Below, one piece after another: positions 6,681 through 12,623 of a stretch of DNA of 12,726 nt. A model generated the notes under the pieces. The model saw nothing but the letters and a program-made list of their open reading frames with translations. It searched no databases and had not been told where the DNA came from. Location of the stretch: NCBI GenBank assembly GCA_021796315.1, contig JAJYOH010000107.1, forward strand, positions 1-12,726, written 5' to 3'. Every line of letters begins with the position of its first letter. Within the stretch, counting starts at the first letter, position 1. Origin of the DNA: Chloroflexota bacterium (GTDB lineage Bacteria; Chloroflexota; Anaerolineae; Anaerolineales; Villigracilaceae). Both the position numbers and the translations under genes were made by a program.

Positions 6681-6973
6681 GTAAATCAATTCTTGTTCAA
6701 ATCATCGGTGCGCCGATTGCCTGCGTCGATGGCGTAAAGGATACCTGGCGTGATGTGGCTCACTGGGCAGCAGGACAATTAAGTGTGCACTTTGGTGATG
6801 ATGTGCAAGTTAAATACTATGATTTATTTGATGGGGATTGCCCGCCCATGCCAAACAACGCGCAGTTGCCTTTGGTAATGATCGCGGGTGAAGTCATCAG
6901 TAGTGGCGGGAAAATTGCGGTGCCCGTCCTTCGGCGGAAAATCGAATCTATTTTGGAGAAGCAAACTGCATGA
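6677..6973 (+). CDS. Small YuzD-like (thioredoxin-fold?) protein between arsA and arsC
   Basis: This 98-residue protein is predicted cytoplasmic. It begins with a strand (I-L-V-Q-I-I-G-A-P-I-A-C, Cys16), then a helix (D-T-W-R-D-V-A-H-W-A-A-G-Q-L), a strand (V-Q-V-K-Y-Y-D-L-F) and L-P-L-V-M-I-A-G, where Pro65 could be a cis-proline. The layout recalls the YuzD/DUF1462 disulfide oxidoreductase family, which I recognise only by pattern. There is no CxxC; Cys16 and Cys55 are the only cysteines. It overlaps arsA and arsC by 4 bp each, so it is embedded in the operon and made with the arsenic proteins. A job in thiol transfer to ArsC or in arsenite handling is an inference. It could also be a structural helper. 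Confidence 0.6.
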   Translation: MSKSILVQIIGAPIACVDGVKDTWRDVAHWAAGQLSVHFGDDVQVKYYDLFDGDCPPMPNNAQLPLVMIAGEVISSGGKIAVPVLRRKIESILEKQTA

Positions 6974-7374
6974 AACGCAAAGTCTTATTTTTATGTACCG
7001 GTAATTCGTGCCGCTCGCAAATGGCGGAAGCCATTGTCAACGCGCGGTTGGGCGATGAATGGGAAGCCGTCAGTGCAGGCACAAAGCCGGCGGGCTTCGT
7101 ACATCCGAAGGTGCTGGAAGCGCTTCGAGAAATCGGGATCCAGCACGAGGGTCGCTCAAAAATGGCGGACGAGTTTCGGGATGTGAATTTCGACCTAGTT
7201 GTCACGGTCTGCGATTCGGCGGCAGAGGAATGTCCTGTGTGGCTGGGTAAAGGGAAGCGCACTCATCACAGTTTTCCCGATCCTGCGCTGACCGATAACA
7301 TGGATGATTTTCGTAAAGTGCGCGAAGACATTGCACGTGTCATTCCAGCAATTCTGGAGCAATATGAATATTGA
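6970..7374 (+). CDS. arsC: Thioredoxin-coupled arsenate reductase
   Basis: This 134-residue protein has the low-molecular-weight phosphatase-like P-loop C-T-G-N-S-C-R-S (Cys9, Cys14), where Cys9 attacks arsenate. The redox pair is Cys81 and Cys88 in V-V-T-V-C-D-S-A-A-E-E-C-P, and F-P-D-P (Asp104) supplies the general acid. This is the Staphylococcus pI258-type ArsC, which reduces As(V) to As(III) through a cysteine relay and is recycled by thioredoxin. All key residues are present and the length is normal for the family. It overlaps the preceding gene by 4 bp. The product arsenite would go to ArsD/ArsA/Acr3 made from the same transcript. Confidence 0.95.
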   Translation: MKRKVLFLCTGNSCRSQMAEAIVNARLGDEWEAVSAGTKPAGFVHPKVLEALREIGIQHEGRSKMADEFRDVNFDLVVTVCDSAAEECPVWLGKGKRTHHSFPDPALTDNMDDFRKVREDIARVIPAILEQYEY

Positions 7375-7681
7375 TCTGTTATATTTCGAAGGTTGTCCTT
7401 CATGGGAGGGTGGAATGCAAAATCTGATTGCCGCCCTGGAAGCCGAGGGATTGGAAGCTGAAATCCACTTGGTAAACGTAACTGACAATCAGGAAGCCGC
7501 ACGGCTAAGGTTTTTAGGTTCACCTTCCTTTCAAATGAACGGTGTGGATTTGTGGAACGAAGCGCGCGAAGGTTACGATCTGAGTTGTCGTTTGTATTCC
7601 ACCCCGGATGGTATGAAGGGCGCGCCTACAATAGAAATGTTGCGCAAAAAGTTGTATGCCATGCGTGATCAATTGATATAA
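7364..7681 (+). CDS. Single-cysteine thioredoxin-like protein
   Basis: This 105-residue protein starts inside the end of arsC (11 bp overlap), with GGAG at 7356-7359. It has the pattern M-N-I-D-L-L-Y-F-E-G-C-P-S-W, where Cys11 sits at the thioredoxin active-site position but the partner cysteine is replaced by Trp. R-F-L-G-S-P-S-F gives the cis-proline, and a late L-S-C-R-L-Y motif carries a second, distant cysteine. Proteins of this type are common next to mercury and arsenic genes and are often labelled 'thioredoxin family' or 'alkylmercury lyase-like'; their role is not proven. With one active-site Cys it may form mixed disulfides or bind a metal(loid) rather than act as a classical oxidoreductase. 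An upstream start at 7304 in the same frame was rejected because it has no binding site and lies deep inside arsC. Confidence 0.8.
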   Translation: MNIDLLYFEGCPSWEGGMQNLIAALEAEGLEAEIHLVNVTDNQEAARLRFLGSPSFQMNGVDLWNEAREGYDLSCRLYSTPDGMKGAPTIEMLRKKLYAMRDQLI

Positions 7682-7703
7682 CTCAATTGCACATGCAGTT
7701 GAG
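7682..7703 (+). repeat. Inverted repeat in the leader of acr3
   Basis: CTCAATTG (7682-7689) and CAGTTGAG (7696-7703) pair with one T-G wobble, and the 6 bases between (CACATG) extend the symmetry by two more pairs. It lies directly after the stop of the previous gene and 26 bp before the acr3 start. It could be an mRNA hairpin that sets acr3 translation or protects the transcript, or a second protein-binding site. Its TCAA...TTGA arms echo the arsR operator but with different spacing. Confidence 0.55.
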
Positions 7704-7729
7704 AGAAAATTTGAGTGTGGAGGCATCTC

Positions 7730-8818
7730 ATGTCTGAAATTGCAACAACAAAAGCCCCGGCGCAAAGCCTGAGCAAACAACTCTCTTTTCTTGACCGCTA
7801 TTTGACTCTTTGGATTTTCCTGGCAATGGCGATAGGTGTTGGGATCGGCTTTTTGTTCCCGGCGGGAGTCAAAAGCTTCAATGACGCGGTTTCAGTGGGG
7901 ACGACCAACATCCCGATTGCCATCGGGCTGATCCTGATGATGTACCCACCCTTTGCCAAAGTGAAATACGAGGAGTTGGGGGATGTCTTCCGCAATAAAA
8001 AGGTTTTGACACTCTCGCTTATCCAGAACTGGATCATTGGTCCAATTTTGATGTTCGCGCTCGCCATCATTTTCCTGCGCGGTTATCCCGAATATATGGC
8101 CGGTCTGATCATGATTGGACTGGCCCGCTGCATCGCCATGGTGATCGTGTGGAACGAGCTGGCACACGGCGATACCGAATACGCGGCAGGTCTGGTGGCA
8201 TTCAACAGTGTATTTCAGGTGTTGTTCTACAGCGTGTATGCCTGGGTGTTCATCACCAAACTGCCGCCACTATTCGGGTTGACTGGCTCAGTGGTGAACA
8301 TCACCATCGGTGAAATCGCCAAAAGCGTATTTATCTACCTGGGCATTCCATTCCTGGCAGGTTTTCTTACCCGCACGGTGCTGGTTCGGATGAAGGGCAA
8401 GGAGTGGTATCACAAGGAGTTCGTTCCCAGGATCAGCCCATTGACTTTGATTGCCCTGCTGTTCACGATTGTGGTCATGTTCTCGCTCAAAGGCAACCTG
8501 ATCGTGCAGATACCGATGGATGTAGTACGGATTGCCATCCCACTCCTAATCTACTTTGTAGTGATGTTCCTGGTCTCATTTTGGATGGGACATCGTGTGG
8601 GTGCGGATTATTCACAGACCACGACGCTCTCGTTCACTGCCGCAAGCAACAACTTTGAGCTGGCGATTGCGGTGGCAGTGGCGGTCTTTGGCATTAATAG
8701 CGGCGCGGCCTTTGCGGCAGTGATTGGTCCGCTGGTGGAAGTGCCCGTGATGATCGGCCTGGTAAACGTGGCCTTCTACTTCCAAAAGCATATGTTCAAA
8801 GAAGCGCTGCCAGCATAA
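7730..8818 (+). CDS. acr3: Acr3 arsenite efflux permease
   Basis: This 362-residue membrane protein has about ten hydrophobic segments, starting with [16 protein letters not shown]. It carries the family landmarks: [13 protein letters not shown] with Cys134 in the fourth helix, S-N-N-F-E-L-A-I-A, and G-P-L-V-E-V-P-V-M with Glu338. In characterised Acr3 proteins the matching Cys and Glu are essential for arsenite export. GTGGAGG (7717-7723) supports the ATG at 7730 over an upstream in-frame GTG. It is the last gene of the operon and is followed by a strong terminator. It could export arsenite alone, using the proton gradient, or be energised by the ArsA made from the same operon. Confidence 0.95.
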   Translation: MSEIATTKAPAQSLSKQLSFLDRYLTLWIFLAMAIGVGIGFLFPAGVKSFNDAVSVGTTNIPIAIGLILMMYPPFAKVKYEELGDVFRNKKVLTLSLIQNWIIGPILMFALAIIFLRGYPEYMAGLIMIGLARCIAMVIVWNELAHGDTEYAAGLVAFNSVFQVLFYSVYAWVFITKLPPLFGLTGSVVNITIGEIAKSVFIYLGIPFLAGFLTRTVLVRMKGKEWYHKEFVPRISPLTLIALLFTIVVMFSLKGNLIVQIPMDVVRIAIPLLIYFVVMFLVSFWMGHRVGADYSQTTTLSFTAASNNFELAIAVAVAVFGINSGAAFAAVIGPLVEVPVMIGLVNVAFYFQKHMFKEALPA

Positions 8819-8839
8819 AAAAATCAAAAGCATCAATTG

Positions 8840-8872
8840 AAAGCGGCAGAGAATCATGTCTACCGCTTTTTT
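8840..8872 (+). terminator. Intrinsic terminator of the ars operon
   Basis: AAAGCGG (8840-8846) pairs with CCGCTTT (8863-8869). The stem continues past one mismatch with AGA/TCT, and the 3' arm runs into a T6 tract (8867-8872). It lies 22 bp after the acr3 stop. Confidence 0.9.
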
Positions 8873-9086
8873 CATCATAGATTTCTCAACCAGAAATCTG
8901 TACTTTTTCCCTAGACTTTCTCACGAATTCTGAAGCAGAGCAGAATTATCCATTGATTCACGATGTTGTTATTTATCGAGTGCAGCCGGCCCTGCGCCCA
9001 TGCACGATGGAATCCAAAGATATCATGGATTACCACTCAGTCGGACACATAATCAATAGCAACAATACAAATACGCTGCGCTTAAC
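8873..9086. other. Intergenic stretch between convergent genes, with three short inverted repeats
   Basis: No credible gene is seen. Three perfect inverted repeats stand out: AGATTTCT/AGAAATCT (8879-8899, 5-base loop, followed on the + strand by TTTTT at 8903-8907), AATTCTG/CAGAATT (8926-8947, 8-base loop) and AATCCA/TGGATT (9011-9031, 9-base loop). The first could be a weak backup terminator for acr3. None is followed by a T tract on the minus strand, so the end of the minus-strand arsC transcript is not clear. Confidence 0.5.
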
Positions 9087-9515
9087 CTATGCTTGTTCAA
9101 CCAGCCAGTCTTTGACTCTTTTCTCAATCTGATCGCGTATCTGGCGGAACTTGGCGAGTTTCTCTTCTTCCGATCCGTCGAAAGCTGCAGGATCCTCAAA
9201 AGACCAGTGCATACGATTGGATATTCCAGGCCAGGTGGTGGGGCAATTTTTATCCGCATCGTCACAGACCGTAATGAGATACTGGAATAAAATTTTGCCG
9301 AGATATTCATCCACGCCTTTTGAGCGTTGACCTGAAATATCCATTCCAATTTCAGCCATTACCTTGATTGTGATTGGATTCAAGCCTTTCGGTTCCAATC
9401 CCGCACTATATGCTTCAAATTTATTGCCGCCATATTTGCGCAGGAACGCTTCCGCCATCTGACTGCGAGCCGAGTTCCCCGTGCAGAGAAATAAAATTCG
9501 TTGTTTGTTGGGCAT
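9087..9515 (-). CDS. arsC: Second arsenate reductase, ArsC/LMW-PTPase type
   Basis: This 142-residue protein is read on the minus strand with TAGGAGA just upstream of the ATG. It has the P-loop C-T-G-N-S-A-R-S (Cys11 as nucleophile), the redox cysteines Cys84 and Cys91 in I-T-V-C-D-D-A-D-K-N-C-P-T-T-W-P-G, and F-E-D-P (Asp108) as general acid. It is therefore also a thioredoxin-type arsenate reductase. It belongs to a different subgroup from the operon copy: Ala replaces the second P-loop Cys, and the C-terminal half (E-E-E-K-L-A-K-F-R-Q-I-R-D-Q-I-E-K-R-V) is longer. It points toward the ars operon, convergent with acr3, and has its own candidate promoter, so it can be regulated separately. 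Confidence 0.93.
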   Translation of the reverse strand: MPNKQRILFLCTGNSARSQMAEAFLRKYGGNKFEAYSAGLEPKGLNPITIKVMAEIGMDISGQRSKGVDEYLGKILFQYLITVCDDADKNCPTTWPGISNRMHWSFEDPAAFDGSEEEKLAKFRQIRDQIEKRVKDWLVEQA

Positions 9516-9542
9516 GGAATTCTCCTACGGTGAGTTCGTCAC

Positions 9543-9584
9543 CTTATCCTAAACCACACCTGTTAACAGGCAATTAAGGATAAG
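9543..9584. repeat. Nested palindromes between the minus-strand arsC and the recombinase-like gene
   Basis: A perfect 12-bp palindrome, CCTGTTAACAGG (9559-9570), lies inside a wider perfect 8-bp inverted repeat, CTTATCCT (9543-9550) and AGGATAAG (9577-9584). The two centres differ by 1 bp. A third small repeat, GGTGA/TCACC, lies at 9529-9543. The palindromes cover candidate promoter elements on both strands, so they look like operator sites; a recombination site is an alternative. Confidence 0.6.
9546..9573 (-). promoter_or_regulatory. Candidate promoter of the minus-strand arsC
   Basis: On the minus strand TTGCCT (complement of 9568-9573) and TAGGAT (complement of 9546-9551) are 16 bp apart, each matching four of six consensus bases. 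The match is moderate, but the location, 31 bp upstream of the ATG, fits. Confidence 0.45.
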
Positions 9585-9591
9585 TTATGAG
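9563..9591 (+). promoter_or_regulatory. Candidate promoter toward the recombinase-like gene
   Basis: TTAACA (9563-9568) and TATGAG (9586-9591) are spaced by 17 bp. The -35 box lies inside the 12-bp palindrome. The leader would be about 120 bases long. Confidence 0.4.
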
Positions 9592-9717
9592 GGGGTAAAG
9601 ATTAACTACCAACATCAATTTAACGACACAAGAAATGGACCCGGATTATCAACTTATTAAAATCTGCGTCATGAACATCACACATTTTGTTTTTTTACAG
9701 TCGATCCGGGAGCAGGC

Positions 9718-10533
9718 ATGAATATCCACACTTCGCGTGCATGCAATGCCGCACAACGCGATTATCTTACCTTCGTTGAAAGTAGCCGGCATAACGATCT
9801 TGCAAGTTGGGTCAGCAACATGCAGTCACGTGGCCTGGCAGACAACACCGTCCGACAACGAGTCTATCTGGTTCGCAAATGGTTGGGAAGTAACGAGAAT
9901 ATAGCATTACCAACCCGCCGCAATGTGCGCGAACCAAAATGGCTGAACCTGGAACAAGTACAGGCCATGCTTGCCGTAATACCCAACAATGAACGTGGTC
10001 GCCGTGACTTTGCTATGATCACAGCCTTTCTCCTCACCGGTCGGCGATTGGGTCAGGTAAGCAGTTGGAGATGGATCGATTTCCAACAGGGTTATCGAAA
10101 CCAAACAACCAAAAATTTGAGTTTTCCAAAAGCGGTCTTGGATGCGCTGCAAGCCATCCGATCAGGGTGCACGGATGCACATTCCAGCACCATGCCCCTA
10201 TCTTTTACTGCCCAAGATGAAGACTATATTTTCGCTTCTTCCCATTGCCAATTACAGAGATACAAGAATCAAAACAGCATATTGAAAAAGCAGCCACTCA
10301 GCCCGCAAGAAATAAACCGTCGCATTAGACGTTATGCGCGCCTGGCAGGGCTGGAGCCTCAGGGTATCACCACTGAAGCCCTGCGACATACACAAAGCGA
10401 ACTCGACAAAAATACACTTATCACCCTAGTTGAGAAAATACTTAACCATCGTAACGCAAGCCCGGTACGTTGGAAACACATCGAACGCGATGGACGGCTG
10501 CATGGAATTGGCCGTCGAGGCCATCGTATATAA
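9718..10533 (+). CDS. Tyrosine-recombinase-like protein without the catalytic tyrosine
   Basis: This 271-residue protein has an N-terminal core-binding-like helical part (about residues 10-60: L-A-S-W-V-S-N-M-Q-S-R-G-L; T-V-R-Q-R-V-Y-L-V-R-K-W-L). A catalytic-like domain starts at W-L-N-L-E-Q-V-Q-A-M-L. L-L-T-G-R-R-L-G-Q-V holds the first Arg (Arg110), and T-K-N-L-S-F-P may hold the Lys (Lys132). T-E-A-L-R-H-T is the H-x-x-R box with Glu220 where His is usual and Arg223 kept. L-N-H matches the last His (His244). The nucleophile position reads V-R-W-K-H, so Trp252 replaces Tyr, and no tyrosine follows His244. DNA strand cleavage of the normal kind is therefore not expected. A GGGAG lies 7 bases before the start. 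Its place at the head of a three-gene set suggests a DNA-binding or regulatory role; a decayed integrase is the other reading. Confidence 0.72.
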   Translation: MNIHTSRACNAAQRDYLTFVESSRHNDLASWVSNMQSRGLADNTVRQRVYLVRKWLGSNENIALPTRRNVREPKWLNLEQVQAMLAVIPNNERGRRDFAMITAFLLTGRRLGQVSSWRWIDFQQGYRNQTTKNLSFPKAVLDALQAIRSGCTDAHSSTMPLSFTAQDEDYIFASSHCQLQRYKNQNSILKKQPLSPQEINRRIRRYARLAGLEPQGITTEALRHTQSELDKNTLITLVEKILNHRNASPVRWKHIERDGRLHGIGRRGHRI

Positions 10534-10584
10534 ATTGAGAAAGCCTGGCAGCACAGACACGATCTCCAGCATTGAGAATATCCC

Positions 10585-11343
10585 ATGAAATTTATCACTA
10601 TCAACCGCATTCTCTGGGCCGTCTATATTGCCCTATTAGGCGTACTGCTCCCCCACACTGCCTGGGTCTTCCAAAACTTTGAACCGGAAAACAAAACCGA
10701 CACGATCACATTTGTAGCTTGGGCCGCCGCTTTCGCCTTCGAGGCTTCCATCGCTGCCCTGACGCATAAACTATCTGAACACATTGAACACACTCCAAAG
10801 CGTCTTTCAGCGTGGTTAAAATTCCGGCATCGATATATGAACGCCTATTCACTTGGGCTTGCATCATCCGTTGTAGTTTCATCGATGGCCAACCTTGCGC
10901 ATGCGGTCGAGTTTGGCAGGCCAATGACCATCATCACCGAATGGAATATTCCCTTCAGTGCCTATGCACTGGCCTTCGGAGCGGTCCTGCCGCTGGTGTC
11001 TTTGATCTTCGCACGCGTTCTATCCAATGTAGTTGAGACCGAAGCTGAGGAGGATCCCACTTTCATTGAAGCGAAATCAACCATTGCCGACCTTCGTCGG
11101 CAGCTACGGGAGAGCGAAGCTCAACGAAAAGCCGCCGAAGAAGCCCGTATGAACACTGAAGCCAAATTCGGAATGAGAGGCGCACAACTCACCAATCTTT
11201 TATCGGACGACAAACGGGAGCGGATTCTTGCCGCACATAAGCTCTGGTCTCAACTTCCGGGTTCAGCAATCGCTATGATTGCAGATGCATCGCCATCCTA
11301 TGTATCGGAAGTTCTCAAAGCCATCGTAATAGAAGAAACATAA
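10585..11343 (+). CDS. DUF2637-like membrane protein with coiled coil and C-terminal helix-turn-helix
   Basis: This 252-residue protein has four predicted membrane helices: about 9-29 (L-W-A-V-Y-I-A-L-L-G-V-L-L), 41-62, 86-107 and 124-146 (A-L-A-F-G-A-V-L-P-L-V-S-L-I-F-A). A charged, Ala/Arg/Glu-rich segment at about 150-196 is likely a coiled coil. The C-terminal D-K-R-E-R-I-L-A-A-H-K-L to P-S-Y-V-S-E-V-L-K-A-I (about 209-246) reads as a helix-turn-helix. The four-helix block followed by coil and DNA-binding end resembles the DUF2637/SpdB2-like proteins of actinobacterial conjugative elements; I assign this by pattern only. It would place a DNA-binding end on the cytoplasmic side of the membrane. 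It starts 51 bp after the recombinase-like gene and ends 2 bp before the next gene, so co-transcription is very likely. Confidence 0.65.
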   Translation: MKFITINRILWAVYIALLGVLLPHTAWVFQNFEPENKTDTITFVAWAAAFAFEASIAALTHKLSEHIEHTPKRLSAWLKFRHRYMNAYSLGLASSVVVSSMANLAHAVEFGRPMTIITEWNIPFSAYALAFGAVLPLVSLIFARVLSNVVETEAEEDPTFIEAKSTIADLRRQLRESEAQRKAAEEARMNTEAKFGMRGAQLTNLLSDDKRERILAAHKLWSQLPGSAIAMIADASPSYVSEVLKAIVIEET

Positions 11344-11345
11344 CG

Positions 11346-12623
11346 ATGCAAAAAACGGATTATTTGTCACACCTCCCGCTTGAATGGAATCCGATCTGCC
11401 CGCCGCATAGAAGGGAAACAAAATTGGATGTCTTCAAACACAGCCTTTCGGCCACGGATGGCCTGCCACCCTATGCACAGGCACGCATCATTGACCTGAT
11501 CTCAAACCAGCTTCGTAAAGTGCGACCACATGCCTGTCTTTGGGTCTCAGTCGATACTCCCGGAAATTGGTATCTTGATGAGATCAGGCGTCTTGTGAAG
11601 GGCAGGATCCCAACGGCGATCCTGCCGGTCAACCAAGCTCCCATCGATGGGTGGGATTTTCATCCTGATATTATTGCCTATCTCGAAGATGAAAATGATG
11701 ATTGTCCCCGGACAATGAATCGTTTCGCCGCCAGTGAATTTGGACTCAAAGACAGTAGCTTGCGCATTCTGCGCATCCTGGCACGCTTGAGGAATGCCCA
11801 TACTCCGGAGATTACCTCATTGGCCGGTTACAGCGAGACCTATGTTCGTAAACTCCTGAAGGAAATGCGCGATAGGCGACTGGTCGAATGGAAAAAGATC
11901 GGTAAGTACGATAGCTGGGAGATCAAAACCCAAGGGTTACGCCTGGCACACCGCTCATGGAACCTGCCAAAGAAAGTACACTTTGCTCCGTATCGGCGGG
12001 AATTCCGATACGCCGGCGAACATCACCGACGCGTATCGCGCATGTGGCGGGCTTGGTTGGAAACCGCATATCCATCAGTTAAAATCTGGGAATGCTGGAC
12101 CGAAGTATCCGTTCTTCATGGAATTCCGGACGCTCTAGCCTGGGGTCGAGTGAGCGGTTGGGAATGCCTGTTCTGGCTGGAGGTGGATAGTGGACACAGT
12201 TCCAGGAAAGTCATGGAAAGGAACTATGGGAGGAGACTGAGAACGATCTACACTCATTCGTACACATGGCAAATGCCGATTGTGGTCTGCATCCTAGGGC
12301 CGCGCTGGGTAGTGGAAGAATTTAAATTCTGCATTCCAAGCCTTTACCCTAGTGTTGCCATTATCGGGCACGACTGGCGAGAATTTGGAAAATTACCAAC
12401 CTACGAATTTGGTCAGTGGCATGAGGATCTGGATGAGACCGAATATCGGCACAATCTCTGCCCTCGAGGAAAGTTATCCTTTAATCCTGCGCATTACCCT
12501 TCGAAAACAAAAACCAAAAAGATTTCAAAACTGCCAAAACAAAAATCGGACAAGCCGAGGTTCATCGCCCCATCAACAATCGAGAACGAAAAATACTGGG
12601 GAAGAGATCCATACGATTTGTAA
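11346..12623 (+). CDS. Replic_Relax-like protein, winged helix plus PD...ExD nuclease-like domain
   Basis: This 425-residue protein has an N-terminal part (1-125) that I do not recognise. It is followed by a winged-helix region at about 137-200 (L-R-I-L-R-I-L-A-R-L-R-N; Y-S-E-T-Y-V-R-K-L-L-K-E-M; R-L-V-E-W-K-K). Further on come G-I-P-D-A-L-A-W-G (Pro260, Asp261... by count P260-D261) and W-L-E-V-D-S-G-H-S-S-R-K (Glu279, Asp281). This arrangement matches the Replic_Relax family of plasmid and phage proteins, whose C-terminal fold looks like a PD-(D/E)xK nuclease; members include relaxation or replication-initiation factors. The tail (about 385-405) is Lys-rich and probably contacts nucleic acid. 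It follows the membrane protein by 2 bp. Cleavage activity is not proven. Function in replication, transfer or regulation of an element is inferred. Confidence 0.65.
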   Translation: MQKTDYLSHLPLEWNPICPPHRRETKLDVFKHSLSATDGLPPYAQARIIDLISNQLRKVRPHACLWVSVDTPGNWYLDEIRRLVKGRIPTAILPVNQAPIDGWDFHPDIIAYLEDENDDCPRTMNRFAASEFGLKDSSLRILRILARLRNAHTPEITSLAGYSETYVRKLLKEMRDRRLVEWKKIGKYDSWEIKTQGLRLAHRSWNLPKKVHFAPYRREFRYAGEHHRRVSRMWRAWLETAYPSVKIWECWTEVSVLHGIPDALAWGRVSGWECLFWLEVDSGHSSRKVMERNYGRRLRTIYTHSYTWQMPIVVCILGPRWVVEEFKFCIPSLYPSVAIIGHDWREFGKLPTYEFGQWHEDLDETEYRHNLCPRGKLSFNPAHYPSKTKTKKISKLPKQKSDKPRFIAPSTIENEKYWGRDPYDL

